Positions 1 to 10,769 of a DNA stretch of 64,000 bases are shown here, piece after piece. This stretch comes from Arion vulgaris (Eukaryota; Mollusca; Gastropoda; Stylommatophora; Arionidae). Positions within the stretch are counted from its first letter, which is position 1, and every line of letters begins with the position of its first letter. Position numbers and translations under genes: made by a program. The notes below the pieces were generated by a model. That model searched no databases. It saw only the letters and a list, made by a program, of their open reading frames with translations, and had not been told where the DNA came from. Location: contig CM036755.1 in the NCBI GenBank assembly GCA_020796225.1, forward strand, positions 78,811,772-78,875,771, in the 5' to 3' direction.

Positions 1-155
1 AGTGTCGTCTTCGTGGTAGAGAGAGAAGATATAGTAATCAACTTCTCATGGGTACTGTGAGCAAATGGACTTTGGGATGGCTGCTGCAACGGAGGACAGA
101 GCACGAATGGGAATGCCCAATGTGCCATGACGTCGATCGCATAACATAACATGGG
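1..155 (+). mobile_element. LINE 3' tail (RNase H-bearing R1/Jockey-like family)
   Basis: This is the 3' end of a non-LTR retrotransposon cut off by the window edge. It closely matches 31190-31345, sharing 'cttctcatgggtac', 'gtggactttg'-like and 'atggctgctgca' blocks and the same ending, 'gtcgatcgcataa' followed by a short (ataac)n tail. At 31.2 kb the same segment follows a recognisable RNase H domain, which identifies this copy. Confidence 0.65.
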
Positions 156-2278
156 CAACTCGCTAAATCTCCTCCATAGAACCGAGACCGATATTTCTTG
201 GAAAAAGTTTATACTGTTCACGAAAATGCATCTTTCCCAAGGAAAGACCATATGTGATGCCTACATTTGTCAAGACATATCCTAGATCTAATTGTTAAAC
301 TTGGAGTAAATCATATATCACAGCAGCTGTCAATGTACACTGATTTATATTTTGAGTGGTTTTCTTGAGCAGCACACGTCATGCTCGTTTATTTCTTTGT
401 ATGTTACTGTACTTTAGTTGTCATGTGAAGAGTAACATATGTTACTTATGTAAGAAATGCCATAAGTGTAGGAAAAGAGACGATTAACAATGTTTGCAAA
501 ATTACTAAGACGCATTTTATTAATCAGATAATATCTTAATAATATACCTTTTGTATACACATACTTAGATTATTCTTTGCATTCGTTCTTATCAATCAAG
601 TTAATAACTTTTGTGATCTGTGTGGTTTGCGTCGTGAATGTGGAGAATACATTGCACCCTGGTTCATATGCCCCTGTACCATGTAGAATAGATGATCTGA
701 ATTTCAGCCCAAGGGGATGCTTGGGTTTACATGATCTGATATTCCTTACACCTTTGAGCGTTCAGTTTTGCAGACACCGGGCAATTTCAGTATGACCAAC
801 GGTCTTTTACACGCTTCTGTGTCGATTATCGATCTCTAGACGTCGACCAGGAGAATTGTGTAGGTTTCAAATATACTGGCTGCCTAGTGTGCGGATACAT
901 TTCATAGCACGCACAGCTGAACTTACACTACCATCTAATCTTATGGGTGGCTCTCCTTCTACCTCTTTTCGCTGTGCCAGACTACATTACAGCAATCAGT
1001 TTCCAGGACTGCCATTTGAAGTTGGAGTAGGATCTTTGCCAATGCCAGCTCAATTGAACCTGGATCTATCATGTCACTTTATTTCATTACGTTAATGGCC
1101 TCATAGAATTACACTGACCGTTGTCATCATGCTGGTTTATCACTTTTCCATTTTCTCTCATCTGTCGTGTTTATAATCTTACTCTGAAGAAGGTCGTTTT
1201 CTACTAAGATCATAAGATGCTCTGCTATGTATCTTCTACTAATGTTTTTTTGTTATGTTCTGTTTTATATTAGGGTGCTTTATGACTAATTATCTTTCTA
1301 AGTTAATCTAAGACTCATCAGCTCTCAAAGATAATCTATGACTTATCACCACTCTAGGATGATCTGTGTCTTATGAGCTAAGCTACTTTATGTCTTATCA
1401 CCTCTATATATATATATTTATATACTACTCTGTCAAGACCGTAGTGAAATACTTTTTCTATAATTAGTAGTTGTTCTGGATCAATCGCCAATTATACTTT
1501 ATTTCACCCATTTCATCGACACCACTTTGTCTGTTTTAGAGAGGAGGGAAGGGAGGGGGAGCGTCTGTTCTATTTTCGTCTATCACCACATCAAAGATCA
1601 AAGAAAGGATGCAACGTCACCTCCATGTAAATAGCGGGCAATCTGTGATTCTCAACCTTTGAGGACACACTCCTCCCCTAGTGGAAGGGCAATCTGATTC
1701 TGGCTCAAGTAGCTCGTTAATGATATGTACAACATAAACACTGCATAGCACTGAGCCAAATTGGATGGTGATGGCATATTGTCTTTCTATAACAGTTTTT
1801 CGTGATAAATATTCAGCCACATACATAATTGCGAAGTTTGGCATGAGCCGTGGTAGGAGTCATCAGTAATCACTGCCGGGAGAATGCATGAAGCTTGTTT
1901 ATAATTGGCGGAATAGCAGACTATCAACAAATCATACCTGTCGCAATCTGCTGAAAGGGACTGAGACCCTATAGTTCTACACGGTGGGAAATGATGTCAG
2001 TTCTATTAATTAACATTTGATTATACATTCAAAGACATGATAACAGGATAGATACGTATCATCTTATGTGTGTGCTCGTGCTACCTGCGTGAGCACACGT
2101 ACACACAAACCTCTAATCCTGCATGTTCTGAAATCATGAAGTAGCCTTTCTGAAAACTTATAGTATTCTGTTCTGCAACTTAAAAAAGTGAATCTGTGAC
2201 TGTCTTCAGTTGCTATGCCCACGTCCGTGTATCTTCTCCGAATCTCATCACTTCCCACATGGAGCGAAATACTTTCTT
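156..2278. other. AT-rich stretch, nothing recognised
   Basis: No exon, transposon domain or long tandem array was recognised. A weak degenerate repeat ('ctaagactcatca', 'ctatgacttatcacc' and similar, about 35 bp apart) occurs at 1300-1410, and a short G-rich run lies near 1545. Small open frames here (577-795, 856-1095) have no recognisable composition. Confidence 0.5.
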
Positions 2279-2320
2279 TACACCCCAAATTTAGGCCCCG
2301 GTAACCACTCAGACGACTGC
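2279..2320 (-). mobile_element. SINE head fragment, tRNA-Ser/Leu-like family
   Basis: The minus strand carries the same head as 7242-7290 and 63128-63170: a gagtggtta / ggggcc / aaatttgggg core. Only the first 40 or so bases are present. Confidence 0.4.
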
Positions 2321-2464
2321 TATTATTAATTTATCAATCCTCTTTTCCAATGGTGACAGTAACACTGTATAGTCAGCATATCTTAGTTCAGGTATTCTCT
2401 TCCTCCATGGATCCAATTATAAAACAATCGTATTGTTCTTTTCCCTCTATTTTCTGTAACACTC

Positions 2465-2668
2465 CTCCTGCCCGTCTGGCCAGCGTGTTTGTAGCGCGTT
2501 GGACTACGGGTGACTATCCTCTGTGTGTGCGGGTTCAATTCTGCGGGATGGCAGAAAAGCTACAGATTCCCCAGATTTACGGTGTTCGTGGCACCGAACC
2601 GAAGGGTTACGATGTCCATGGCACCGAGCCGAAGAGCTGAAAAGCTCAAGTGCTTCTGGATCGCAATC
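2465..2668 (+). mobile_element. tRNA-derived SINE, family 3
   Basis: This is one of three co-linear copies in the window (also 31440-31640 and 51482-51680). The head has a gtagcgcgttggactacggg segment and a B-box-like 'gggttcaattc'. The body shares 'tacgatgtccatggcacc' and ends 'aaaagctcaagtgcttctgg'. The short open frames across it are not a gene. Confidence 0.65.
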
Positions 2669-4014
2669 TGACATGTCATGGCACGTTCTTACAGCCACAG
2701 TTTTATCACTGCACATATTTTTTTATGATTTGTATAGAAATCCATTTTCCTTCATTTCCTGAATAACATAATTTTTATTGTTTTATTTGAAATGACTGAA
2801 TATTTGTATCCATTTTTCTTCGCAACTTGCATTTTTCAAAATGCCTTAGCTTGCAGACCAAAAACGGCACTTGCTAGCATTAAGCATTTTTTTCTTAATA
2901 GTGGGACAAAATGACAAACTTACCGGGACCATACCTCTATGATCTAAACCGGGAAGTATGGTAAGCTTATATAATATATGTATATAAAGTAAATATCTCA
3001 TATTTGTTTTAAATGACGGCCTGAGATTAATGCAAAACTGTTTATTCATTCAGGTGATAATAAGTCGAACTGCTAGATCACCGAAACAAGTTTCCCACCA
3101 TTTTATACAAATTCAATATTGTGGACCTGACTATATACTAGAACGTGATACAGTTCTGCTACTCAAATCAGCTTGCTATTATATTAAAGTTTAAGGATCG
3201 GCATCTGAAGGGCCAGGACAGTTTGTGGCTGAATAACCATGGACGGTTTGTATTCTAATTATATATTTCAACTCGCATGTTTGTTAATATATTTGTTAAT
3301 CACTGAACACCGTTTTGTAATTGATGTGATATGTTGTGTTGTGTTATTTGATGTGTTGTACATATTCTATAATTCTAGAAAAAAACCCGAACAAACTTGT
3401 TTATAAATTTTATAATTTTTCTTTCACTAAGAAATATTGCTACATATTTTCACACTTTCTGCTTTTTTGAAAAATAATTGTGCTCTTTTTTTCGTTGTTC
3501 TTACTTTCTCCTTTCTGAACTTAACTTTTGTTCTTCATAGTTTATTGTTCACAATTTTGTTCTTCATAGTTTATTGTTCACAATTTTGTTCTTCATAGTT
3601 TATTGTTCATAATTTTTAAATTAATAATTATGTAGTTTACAGGTCTGTGGTTCATATTTTAGATATTCATATTTTAGTTGTTAAGAAGTTAGTTCAGAGT
3701 TTATAATTTATCATATTTGTTTATGTTTGTTTGCATTCACTATAGAATAGATAAGTAAAGAACCCGTTTTCTTATCACGGTGATAGTCCCGTGTTTTTCT
3801 TTACTAACAGCACATGATCGGTGTTGTGGTCAACATTACACCCGCCGCGTTTACTTTCCAACGTCTTCTTTGTACCCAGTTGAGGATGGGTCGGCACGAC
3901 AGCCACTGTGATCAGAAGAGATGCCATTGCAATCTGTGAATTTGATCATGGACCACGAGACTACGGAGCACTAACCACTATGTCAATGCAACGCTTTTCG
4001 CGCTAGAATAACTA
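2669..4014. other. AT-rich stretch with a 30-bp triplicate and a SINE-like block
   Basis: Three copies of a 30-bp unit built on 'ttgttcttcatagtttattg' lie at 3528-3616. The block 3800-3990 ('gtgttgtggtcaacatta', 'acccagttgaggatgggtc') resembles 8640-8760 and 12300-12345 and may be a degenerate SINE. Nothing else was recognised. Confidence 0.4.
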
Positions 4015-4272
4015 CAGGGTGTTCAAGATAAAAGCGGCCTGTGAATGGAGCCAATCTGGCACATATTTATGAAAATTAGAAGGTTCAGTTATGACGTATT
4101 ATAGGTCAAGGTTATGTGACGGTATGTAATTGTAGGAAGGGAAGGGGCAATGAACAAATGTGACGTAGGGCGAGCTAGTCAGAACCAGTTTAAATAGTAA
4201 ATAGGCACTACGCAATATGTAACTGGCAACTTTCGATTTATCAATGGGGCTGCTTTAATCTTGAACACCCTG
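4015..4272. mobile_element. Short inverted-repeat element (MITE)
   Basis: The left end 'cagggtgttcaagataaaag' and the reverse complement of the right end 'cagggtgttcaagattaaag' match except for one base, giving 20+ bp terminal inverted repeats around a 258-bp body with no coding capacity. No clear target duplication was found, so the superfamily is unassigned. Confidence 0.6.
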
Positions 4273-4384
4273 AACTTTAAAAGTGGTCACCTACGCTTTG
4301 TGATTTGGACCAAAGATTACGTTTGTGTAGATGCGGTTTTACTTAAGAATGTAAGCAACTATAATAGACAGTTGAAATGATCAC

Positions 4385-5215
4385 ACAAGGGTTTTCTTCT
4401 TCTCGTCCACCATTTACTTTTTTTTATAGAAGTGTTTGGGGGGTGGGGAGTGTAATGATCTTGTGTGGGTTTGTTTTAAGGCACTTTGTAAGCTGTTATT
4501 CATTTTCATAAGGCTGTTCAGGATGCCGTCGCTTCTACTTATGGGTGGTCTTCCTCTAGCTTTGTACTCATTATACTTTTTCTGTGTGGCTCTCTGTGGT
4601 AGGCGATACCAGAGCATTCTTGTCAGGTGTCCAAACCATTTAATCTGTTGTTCTTTTATGAATTGCATGACTGGTTTCACATCCAGTCTCCTTCTGATTT
4701 CTTCATTTCTAATTTTGTTTTTTATTGTCACACTTGCAGCTCTTCTAAGACACATCATCTCTGTCGTTATGATTTTCCGCTCATTAGCTGCTGTTATTGG
4801 CCATGTTTGACACTGGTAACATAGTGTTGGCCAGAAAATCGTTCTTATAAGGTTTTGTTTTAGTTTTTGCGGTATCTCTTTATGTGACAACAGTGGTGTT
4901 AACTATCCCAGTACTTGGTTAGCTTTTGTGCATCGATTGCTGATTTTCCTATCGATACTTCCATCTGCTGTGAAAATTGTTCCTAAGTATTTGGCCTCAA
5001 TGGTTTGTTTTATTTCTACGTTCTGGAGTTTTATTGTAAGGTTTTCTGGTTGTCTACTTATTGCCATTGTCTCTGTCCTTATTATATTTATTTTCACGTT
5101 GTACTCCTTCCCCTTGATGTTAACTAAGGTCAAATGGTTCTGGAGAGATTCTTCGTTTTCTGAAATCTGTACTTGGTCAATCAGTACACAAGGGTCATTG
5201 TAATGAAACAGTACA
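4385..5215 (-). mobile_element. LINE fragment, RT C-terminal region (family 'SRQPENL')
   Basis: On the minus strand, broken frames encode the C-terminal part of an endonuclease/reverse-transcriptase polyprotein. Key blocks are SRQPENLTIKLQNVEIKQ, KYLGTIFTADGS, LCYQCQTWPITAANERK, CLRRAA and IKWFGHLTR. The 5' part, including the RT catalytic core, is missing. Copies of the same family lie at 44570-45215 and 52370-53050, all on the minus strand, all 5'-truncated and ending at a similar 3' position. This is a dead element. Confidence 0.8.
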
Positions 5216-5429
5216 CATACTAAGCTTATCAAGTAGTTGAGAAACAGTGTTAGTTGTTGAACATATGATGGGAAGATGATTGCACAACACATTGATAACA
5301 GGCAATATTGACGTGACATGGATGTTAAAGAGAGAAGATAATAGGTTTTTCTTTAGTGGGCTGGCACTGCCGCAACGAGTGGACTCAGTACGGTTTCACG
5401 AGTAAACCATTCGTGTCTTATCCTTTTGA

Positions 5430-6450
5430 ATAACAGCTTCTCTGATCCTGTTTGGGGTCAAAGGCTCATAGTGGCAACATGTGCCAGGGTTAGCGAAGGG
5501 CGCGCTAACCAAGACCCTGCCCCTTACCTCCACGTGGTGACCATGGAAACAGACTATGGTTCCGGTCTGGCTAAAGGGGGCAGGGATCGAGGAGAAACTA
5601 CAGGTAGTGGTAGTAGTGCAAGCACGGAAAAGCAATGCAGGGGCCGAAAATCCCTGAAAAACGCACGCATCTCCTGGTCGATGTCCGCTAAAATTTGCCC
5701 ACGTTCAAAAAGTACGAACAGCAGCGTACGAGTGTCCGCGAACAAAACAGTGGTAACAAATTGCGCGCATAGTCTCAAACGGCTGAGCGTGCTCTCCGAT
5801 TCGTCACGCGACGAAGCAGGCCAGGCTCTCAGCAAATAAGGGACAAGGTACTGTCCGCTATTAACGCTCGCTCGCGAGGTCTTGTGTGTGTGTCCACATA
5901 TCGAAGTTGCCCGGTCGTGTTGTGAGGCAGTCAGTCTTAAAATCTTTTTTAATGACCGAAATAAAGGGATGAGAGGTGCATCCCAGAGCCGAGACATGAA
6001 GTGAAACTTGGAGCCCTGTTCACGAGTCAAACTGAGTGTCGGAGCAGTCCCGAGGCACGCTAAATGGAACGGCAGATGAGTGAACATTACGATCGTATCA
6101 GCTTCCCGGCAGATTGGAAAGGCTGCATGCGAAGAGATGAAAGGTGCGTCCCGAACAGCAAAGCGCGCCCACACGGAGCGAAACTCGGATCCCTGAGCAC
6201 GAGTAGAGCTGAGTGTCGGAGCAGTCCCGAGGCACGGTACATGAAACGGCAGATATGTGAATACGTTGGTCGTATCAGCTTCCCGGCAGATGGGAAACGC
6301 TGAATGAGAAGGGATGATAGGTGCATCCCGAACGGAGAGGAGAGCCCACACGGAGCAAAACTTGGAGCCATGAGCTCGAGTTGAGCAGCGTGCCAGGGCA
6401 CTCCCAATGCACGGTAAATGTGGTACATCAGGTGAAGGCGACACAAGGGA
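5430..6450 (-). repeat. GC-richer interspersed repeat with three ~175-bp tandem monomers
   Basis: Three monomers of roughly 170-180 bp occur at about 5960-6440, recognised by recurring 'gtgtcggagcagtcccgagg', 'cgtatcagcttcccggcaga' and 'ggtgc(a/g)tccc' blocks. Read on the minus strand they lead into a block at 5438-5580 ('ttagccagaccggaac', 'caccacgtggagg', 'cctttgacccc') that recurs on the + strand at 27620-27735. A 296-codon minus-strand open frame (5554-6444) spans the monomers as a threefold ~59-residue repeat with no recognisable domain; I regard it as incidental. Confidence 0.55.
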
Positions 6451-7240
6451 AGATTGCGAAAAAACTTAGTATATGAGGCCAAGCGCGGATTAAGATACTG
6501 GGTAAAGTTGGCCGAGCGTAAACCCCAAAGTTACTTTCTAGCGCCTTACGAAACTGCCCTTCCTGAGACAGCCGGGCAGGGTACGATTGTTCACGCAATT
6601 AACATCCCCAGAAAATCAGGGCGGGTGATGACTGGCGAGTGCAAAAGCTAAGTTACGCTGATAACGCCGAATGAAACGACCCATATATTACGAAGTGCGG
6701 GGCCCCAGCCCAGTGTTTTCCGGATCAAAGTAAATTACAGAGCAAATGCAAATTGCCTAGTGCCGACACGATCGTCCATAAAGCGTAACTTAACACACAA
6801 CTGTTCTCTTCGCAGGGAACCACTTCTGCCTTGTAGTTTTGGTTGGGGACAATCAACGGTTAGCGGAGTAAACCGTACACAAAACTGGACGATAGGCAAA
6901 CCAAGCAGTCCACAAAAGAAGGGTTAGCTGGGCAGATGACGCTCATCAGCTTGGGAGGGCAGGTCGTCTACGGGTCGCTGTTCTGAAAGAAAATAGCAAT
7001 CTGCTGCCTTGTGGGTCTTGGCTGGGGACAGTTTATGACAGCTCTCACATCAAACGTTGGGTACTACACTTTTATCTTAGCCAAAAGGAAGTGGATCACT
7101 AGAAACAACAGTAGTATCCATAGAGGCATGATGTTTTTCAGTTTGCTTGATTGCCTACTCATGATTAGGATGTCTTTGATATTGCATGCTTTGTGGAACT
7201 AAACTTTGAATTGACGTTCAAATCTATATGGTTATAGCTG
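6451..7240. other. GC-richer stretch, nothing recognised
   Basis: The composition matches the preceding repeat rather than the AT-rich background, so it may be the rest of the same element. No domain, inverted repeat or tandem unit was recognised. Confidence 0.35.
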
Positions 7241-7241
7241 A

Positions 7242-7500
7242 GTCGTCGCCCGAGTGGTTAACGGGGCCCAAATTTGGGGTGTAAAGAATATAACCACTGT
7301 TACCTGCCACGCATGTCGTAAGAGGCGGCTAAGGAGGTTTGGCTGAAATCGGATGCACGTGTCCTAAACGTGTAGAAGTCTATGCGTTTAGGGGCCTACC
7401 AAACCAATGTGCAACGTATACACGTTCTTGGCAAAGATCATATATATCACAAAGAGTGATTAAAATTGGTCGTAAAGAACGAATGCGAATAAGAAGGTGA
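7242..7500 (+). mobile_element. tRNA-Ser/Leu-like SINE (family 2a)
   Basis: The head 'gcccgagtggttaacggggc' resembles the A-box side of a class II tRNA (gagtggttaa). It is followed by 'tgtcgtaagaggcggct', a body with 'gtagaagtctatgcgttta', and 'cacaaagagtgattaaaatt'. The body recurs at 39868-40050; heads recur at 63128 (+), 26280-26380 (-) and 2279-2320 (-). Confidence 0.65.
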
Positions 7501-8067
7501 GTCGTGATATATTTGTTGAGAGAACTTTGTAGTACATTCTTCTGGAGTTTCTCAGAAGTCATACAAGTAGCATATCCACTACGTCACTTTGTGTGTGAGT
7601 GTGTGTGTATGTGGGTGTGTATGTTGCCATTATAACCATTGAATAGAAGGCGGCAGTGGTTAACTGCCTTCACTTTCAGACTCTATTACAGTATGTACAA
7701 TAGTCAGTCAATAGAGTACCTACCGTAAAGCTGTCAAGATTTCAGAGTTGTTAGTTGTTGTTAACTCTGAACTATTTATGTGGTATAGATAAACGCTTGT
7801 ATGTAGAGTATACACACATATATATCATGTGATATAGAAAGAGCTTGTGAAGAAAGTGTGTCACCCAGTAGATAGACGTAAATATATGATTTTTAAAAGA
7901 ATGTAGAAGTGCATTTCTTGACAGTAGATGTTTTTAGTGCTATTGTGATATCTAGTGTTCTCTATTTCTGTCACTGTCTTTTTACCTATCGATTCTTTGC
8001 GCGTCTTTTCAAACATTTGATTTATTGCGGTACCCACGTTTACTTTACATGACACTATACACATTAT
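7501..8067. other. Unannotated stretch
   Basis: It contains a GT-rich microsatellite-like run (7585-7625) and AT-rich sequence. No gene or mobile element was recognised. Confidence 0.4.
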
Positions 8068-8310
8068 GAAAATCGTGGCATATCCTTTACAGGACATAGC
8101 CATCAACCACAGTAAACGAGTCGTTGATTTCTAGGCATCACTTATACGTTCAGTAGTTTGCCATTGCTTTCTGAACAGTGAGGTCTATTTTACCTTTGTA
8201 AAATCCCACGGAAACGAATTTGCCTCCAAACTTGCCCACCGTGGGGTTTGAACGAGGTACGCTTGGATGTGTGATCGAGCTCACTACCGCTTGAGCTGCA
8301 GACGTTCACA
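8068..8310 (-). mobile_element. tRNA-derived SINE (family 1), minus copy
   Basis: On the minus strand it begins 'gtctgcagctcaagcggtag' (A-box-like), followed by a B-box-like 'cgttcaaaccccacggtggg' and a body with 'gaacagtgagg' / 'cagtagtttgccattgcttt' (as read on +). Other copies are 8869-9115 (+), 28179-28420 (-) and 57728-57965 (+). The first of these lies in inverted orientation about 560 bp away. Confidence 0.75.
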
Positions 8311-8579
8311 GTATACGAGTGTCTATCCAAAAGGCGTGCCGTGCTGCAAATATATGTTTTAACCCATCCTACATGCTGAGCCGATGCACTGGCCACACAT
8401 TTTTTTCTAAGACGACGCAAAGCCAGTAACATATACTGTCTAATTTATTATGCATTACAATATACATGCGTCAACAGAAGTAAACAAAATTACGAAAGGG
8501 TTAAATTGTGTACTTAATTTCACTTGACAGTGTTGGGACCTGGTAGAGAACCAAGTTTAAATGTTTTTAAAAAAAAGTA

Positions 8580-8845
8580 AAAGAACTCTTTTCATACCTT
8601 GAGGTATATTGGGTAATACGGTGTAAGGCCCACATTTTTCATTGACCGTCGGCACACGATGGGTGATGTGGTCAACATCACGTCTACTACTTTTACTTCC
8701 CAGTGCTTTTCCTGGTACCTAATTGTCAGCTGTGTCGACCTGAGAGCTGTTACGTTCGGAAAAATATTCCACGCCCAGTGTGGAACTGAACCCCGACCGC
8801 TCGTCTAAGAAGTGAGTTCAGCTATGCTACTGCGACTCTCGAGTT
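8580..8845 (-). mobile_element. Probable degenerate SINE
   Basis: The minus-strand head carries an A-box-like 'tagcatagctgaactca' and a B-box-like 'ggggttcagttcc'. The distal part shares a 'gtggtcaacatcac' block with 3815-3835. No target duplication was recognised. Confidence 0.4.
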
Positions 8846-8868
8846 TAAATGGTGCGTAATATTAATCC

Positions 8869-9115
8869 GTGAGCGTCTGTAGTTTAAGCGGTAGTGAGCT
8901 CGGTCACAACCCAAGCGTACCTGGTTCAAACTCAATGACGGGCAAATTTGAAAGCAAATTACTTCCCTTGGATTTTTGCGAACGATAAAAATAGACCTCA
9001 CTGTTCAGAAAGCAATGACAAACTACTGAATGCATAAGTGGTGCCTGGAAAATCGACGACTTGTTTACTGTTGTTGATAGCTAAGTCCTGTAAAGGATAT
9101 GCTACTATTTTTAAA
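8869..9115 (+). mobile_element. tRNA-derived SINE (family 1), plus copy
   Basis: The head 'gagcgtctgtagtttaagcg' is followed by 'gtagtgagctcgg' and a B-box-like 'ctggttcaaactc'. The body shares 'cagaaagcaatgacaaacta' and 'aagtggtgcctggaaaatcg' with the other family 1 copies. Confidence 0.75.
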
Positions 9116-9312
9116 ATATTAATTCAGAATCATTATTGTGTTGATCAGATCAACCCATTTTCCATCTCCACAACAAAGATTAGATGAGTCAAATATCTCT
9201 ACCATAGTATGTTTCTTTTGCCGTTGTGATATATTACAAATGGCTGTTATTGTCCATATGTTTATGTGTTTTCTCCAATATTATATGTCTATTTTGTGTT
9301 CATTCTGTCCAC

Positions 9313-9320
9313 CATGTTAG
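9313..9320. repeat. 8-bp target-site duplication, left
   Basis: 'catgttag' abuts the left end of the hAT element and is repeated exactly at 10587-10594. An 8-bp duplication is the hAT signature. Confidence 0.9.
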
Positions 9321-9583
9321 CAGCGCCGGATTAGCCTAGTAGCAGAAGTAGCAAATGCTACGGGCCCCGCGCTTCAAGGGGTCCCGCGCCTATGTGACAG
9401 ATGAAAATGGAAAAAATAACCAGATGTTATATAAAAAAACACGCACGCTGTCTGAATTTTTAAATGTCGTGTGTGATGGTGCTGAATCCAACGAAATCGA
9501 GCAGAAAATACAGAACACGTGTCCCACTGTGTAGTAGATGAAGGCAGTGCTATAGAAGAATCATCATTAGCAATATTACCATT

Positions 9584-9995
9584 ATGATTCTTCACGATTT
9601 AGCCACACTTTCCACAAAACAAACTGAAATCGAATGTACAGCAAGTCCTCCCAATTTAGCCATATCATCTTCAAGCCAAAGAGAGGCAGAAAGCACATCA
9701 CATGCTTCTAATGAAGCAACATCTTCTACAAGCCAAAAACACAACGAAAGTAAAATGTACTCCACCGATATTGGTGAATGGCCAAACAACTTCAATCGAG
9801 ATTATTGGATTGTGAAAGAAAGTAGCGAAATGCAACATATGAACAGTGATTTCATGTCTTTAAAAAAAAAAAAAAATCCACGATTTTGTCGAAAGTCGTT
9901 TTTCACATACACGAACAAACAAAACTCACTTGAGAGTTTGGTTGTGTTATACAGAAACTAAAGGACAACTGTTCTGTTTTGTTTGCCAAGTTATT
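9584..9995 (+). pseudogene. hAT transposase, N-terminal part with TTF-like zinc finger (broken)
   Basis: The frame starts with a Ser/Thr-rich leader, then 'WPNNFNRDYWIVKES' and 'NPRFCRKSFF', and hits a stop at 9959. A neighbouring frame (about 9943-10017) continues with 'YTETKGQLFCFVCQ', the Cys pair typical of the TTF-type zinc finger of ZMYM1-like hAT proteins. A frameshift therefore separates the halves of the finger. The A12-13 run near 9860 is a likely slippage site. Assignment rests on family motifs and cannot be tested by search here. Confidence 0.7.
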
Positions 9996-10498
9996 GGTTT
10001 AGGCTGTACCATAGAGTGACTGGTGTATTTGGAATACTCCGGCAGTTAAAATCTATTATAGCAGAAGAGATCTTGAAAAGAACTTCAAATATTGTCAGCT
10101 CTTACCAAGAGGATTTGGAAGAAAGCCTAGGCGACAAACTTATGCAGTTCACTGAACTTCTTAAAACTAATGTAGCTGCTGCTACTAGCAACGAAAAGCA
10201 TGAGACTCTTGAACTGCAATTTTATAAACTTATAATGGAAAATTCATTAGAGTCATGTTTCCCAAATGTAGAAATAGTCTTACGAATTTATTTGTCTTTA
10301 ATGATTACTAACTGCAGCGGAGAACGTTCTTTTTCAACATTAAAGTGTATAAAAAGTGAGTTAAGAAACATGATGGGACAAGATCGTCTAAATAACCTCA
10401 CCTTAATGAACATTGAATGTAATTTACTTAGAGAAATTGATTTGTCTAGTGCTATCTCTAAATTTGCTCACATTAAATCGAGACAAGTTTGTTTGTAA
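9983..10498 (+). pseudogene. hAT transposase, C-terminal dimerisation domain
   Basis: A 171-codon frame. Its last ~90 residues match the hAT C-terminal dimerisation domain: 'LRIYLSLMITNCSGERSFST' corresponds to the conserved (l)...CSGERSFS.LK core, followed by 'LRNMMGQDRLNNLTLMNIE'. The RNase H-like catalytic centre that normally lies upstream is absent, so the element is non-autonomous. The frame ends 90 bp before the right terminus, as expected for a terminal position in the element. Confidence 0.85.
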
Positions 10499-10586
10499 AA
10501 GTTGTGTTTATTTTATTATCATACAAAACCTAGGGCCCCCGCGCTAAAATTTGCTACCGGCCCCGCGCTAGCCTAATCCGGCACTG

Positions 10587-10594
10587 CATGTTAG
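10587..10594. repeat. 8-bp target-site duplication, right
   Basis: 'catgttag', an exact copy of 9313-9320. Confidence 0.9.
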
Positions 10595-10623
10595 ACATCG
10601 GGATATTTTGTCCAGATATCCTT

Positions 10624-10765
10624 GATCTCAGTGTAGGTGAGATCGAGTTGCTAGTCATATCTCAGTGTAGGTGAGATCGAGTTGCTAGTCATATCTCGGT
10701 GTAGGTGAGATCGAGTTGCTAGTCATATCTCGGTGTAGGTGAGATCGAGTTTGAGGTCATATCGG
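10624..10765 (+). repeat. 34-bp tandem repeat, about 4 copies
   Basis: The unit is built on 'tctcagtgtaggtgagatcg' + 'agttgctagtcat', with 'cag'/'cgg' variants between copies. Confidence 0.85.
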
Positions 10766-10769
10766 GGAC

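Larger units (their letters stand above)
9321..10586 (+). mobile_element. hAT DNA transposon, internally deleted, both ends intact
   Basis: A 1266-bp element. The left end is 'cagcgccggattagcctag' and the reverse complement of the right end is 'cagtgccggattaggctag'. Subterminal 'gggccccgcgct' and 'gtagcaaat' blocks are also inverted at the two ends. Perfect 8-bp flanking duplications mark one transposition event. It carries two pieces of a zinc-finger hAT transposase in different frames with the central region missing. Confidence 0.92.

Noticed and set aside
4015..4272. Assigning the 'cagggtgttc' MITE to the mariner group
   Set aside because: A TA precedes the left end but not the right, so the target-site evidence is one-sided.
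5554..6444. 296-codon minus-strand open frame with threefold repeat
   Set aside because: No recognisable domain; the repeat copies are also open in a second frame (6087-6482), and the region is an interspersed repeat.
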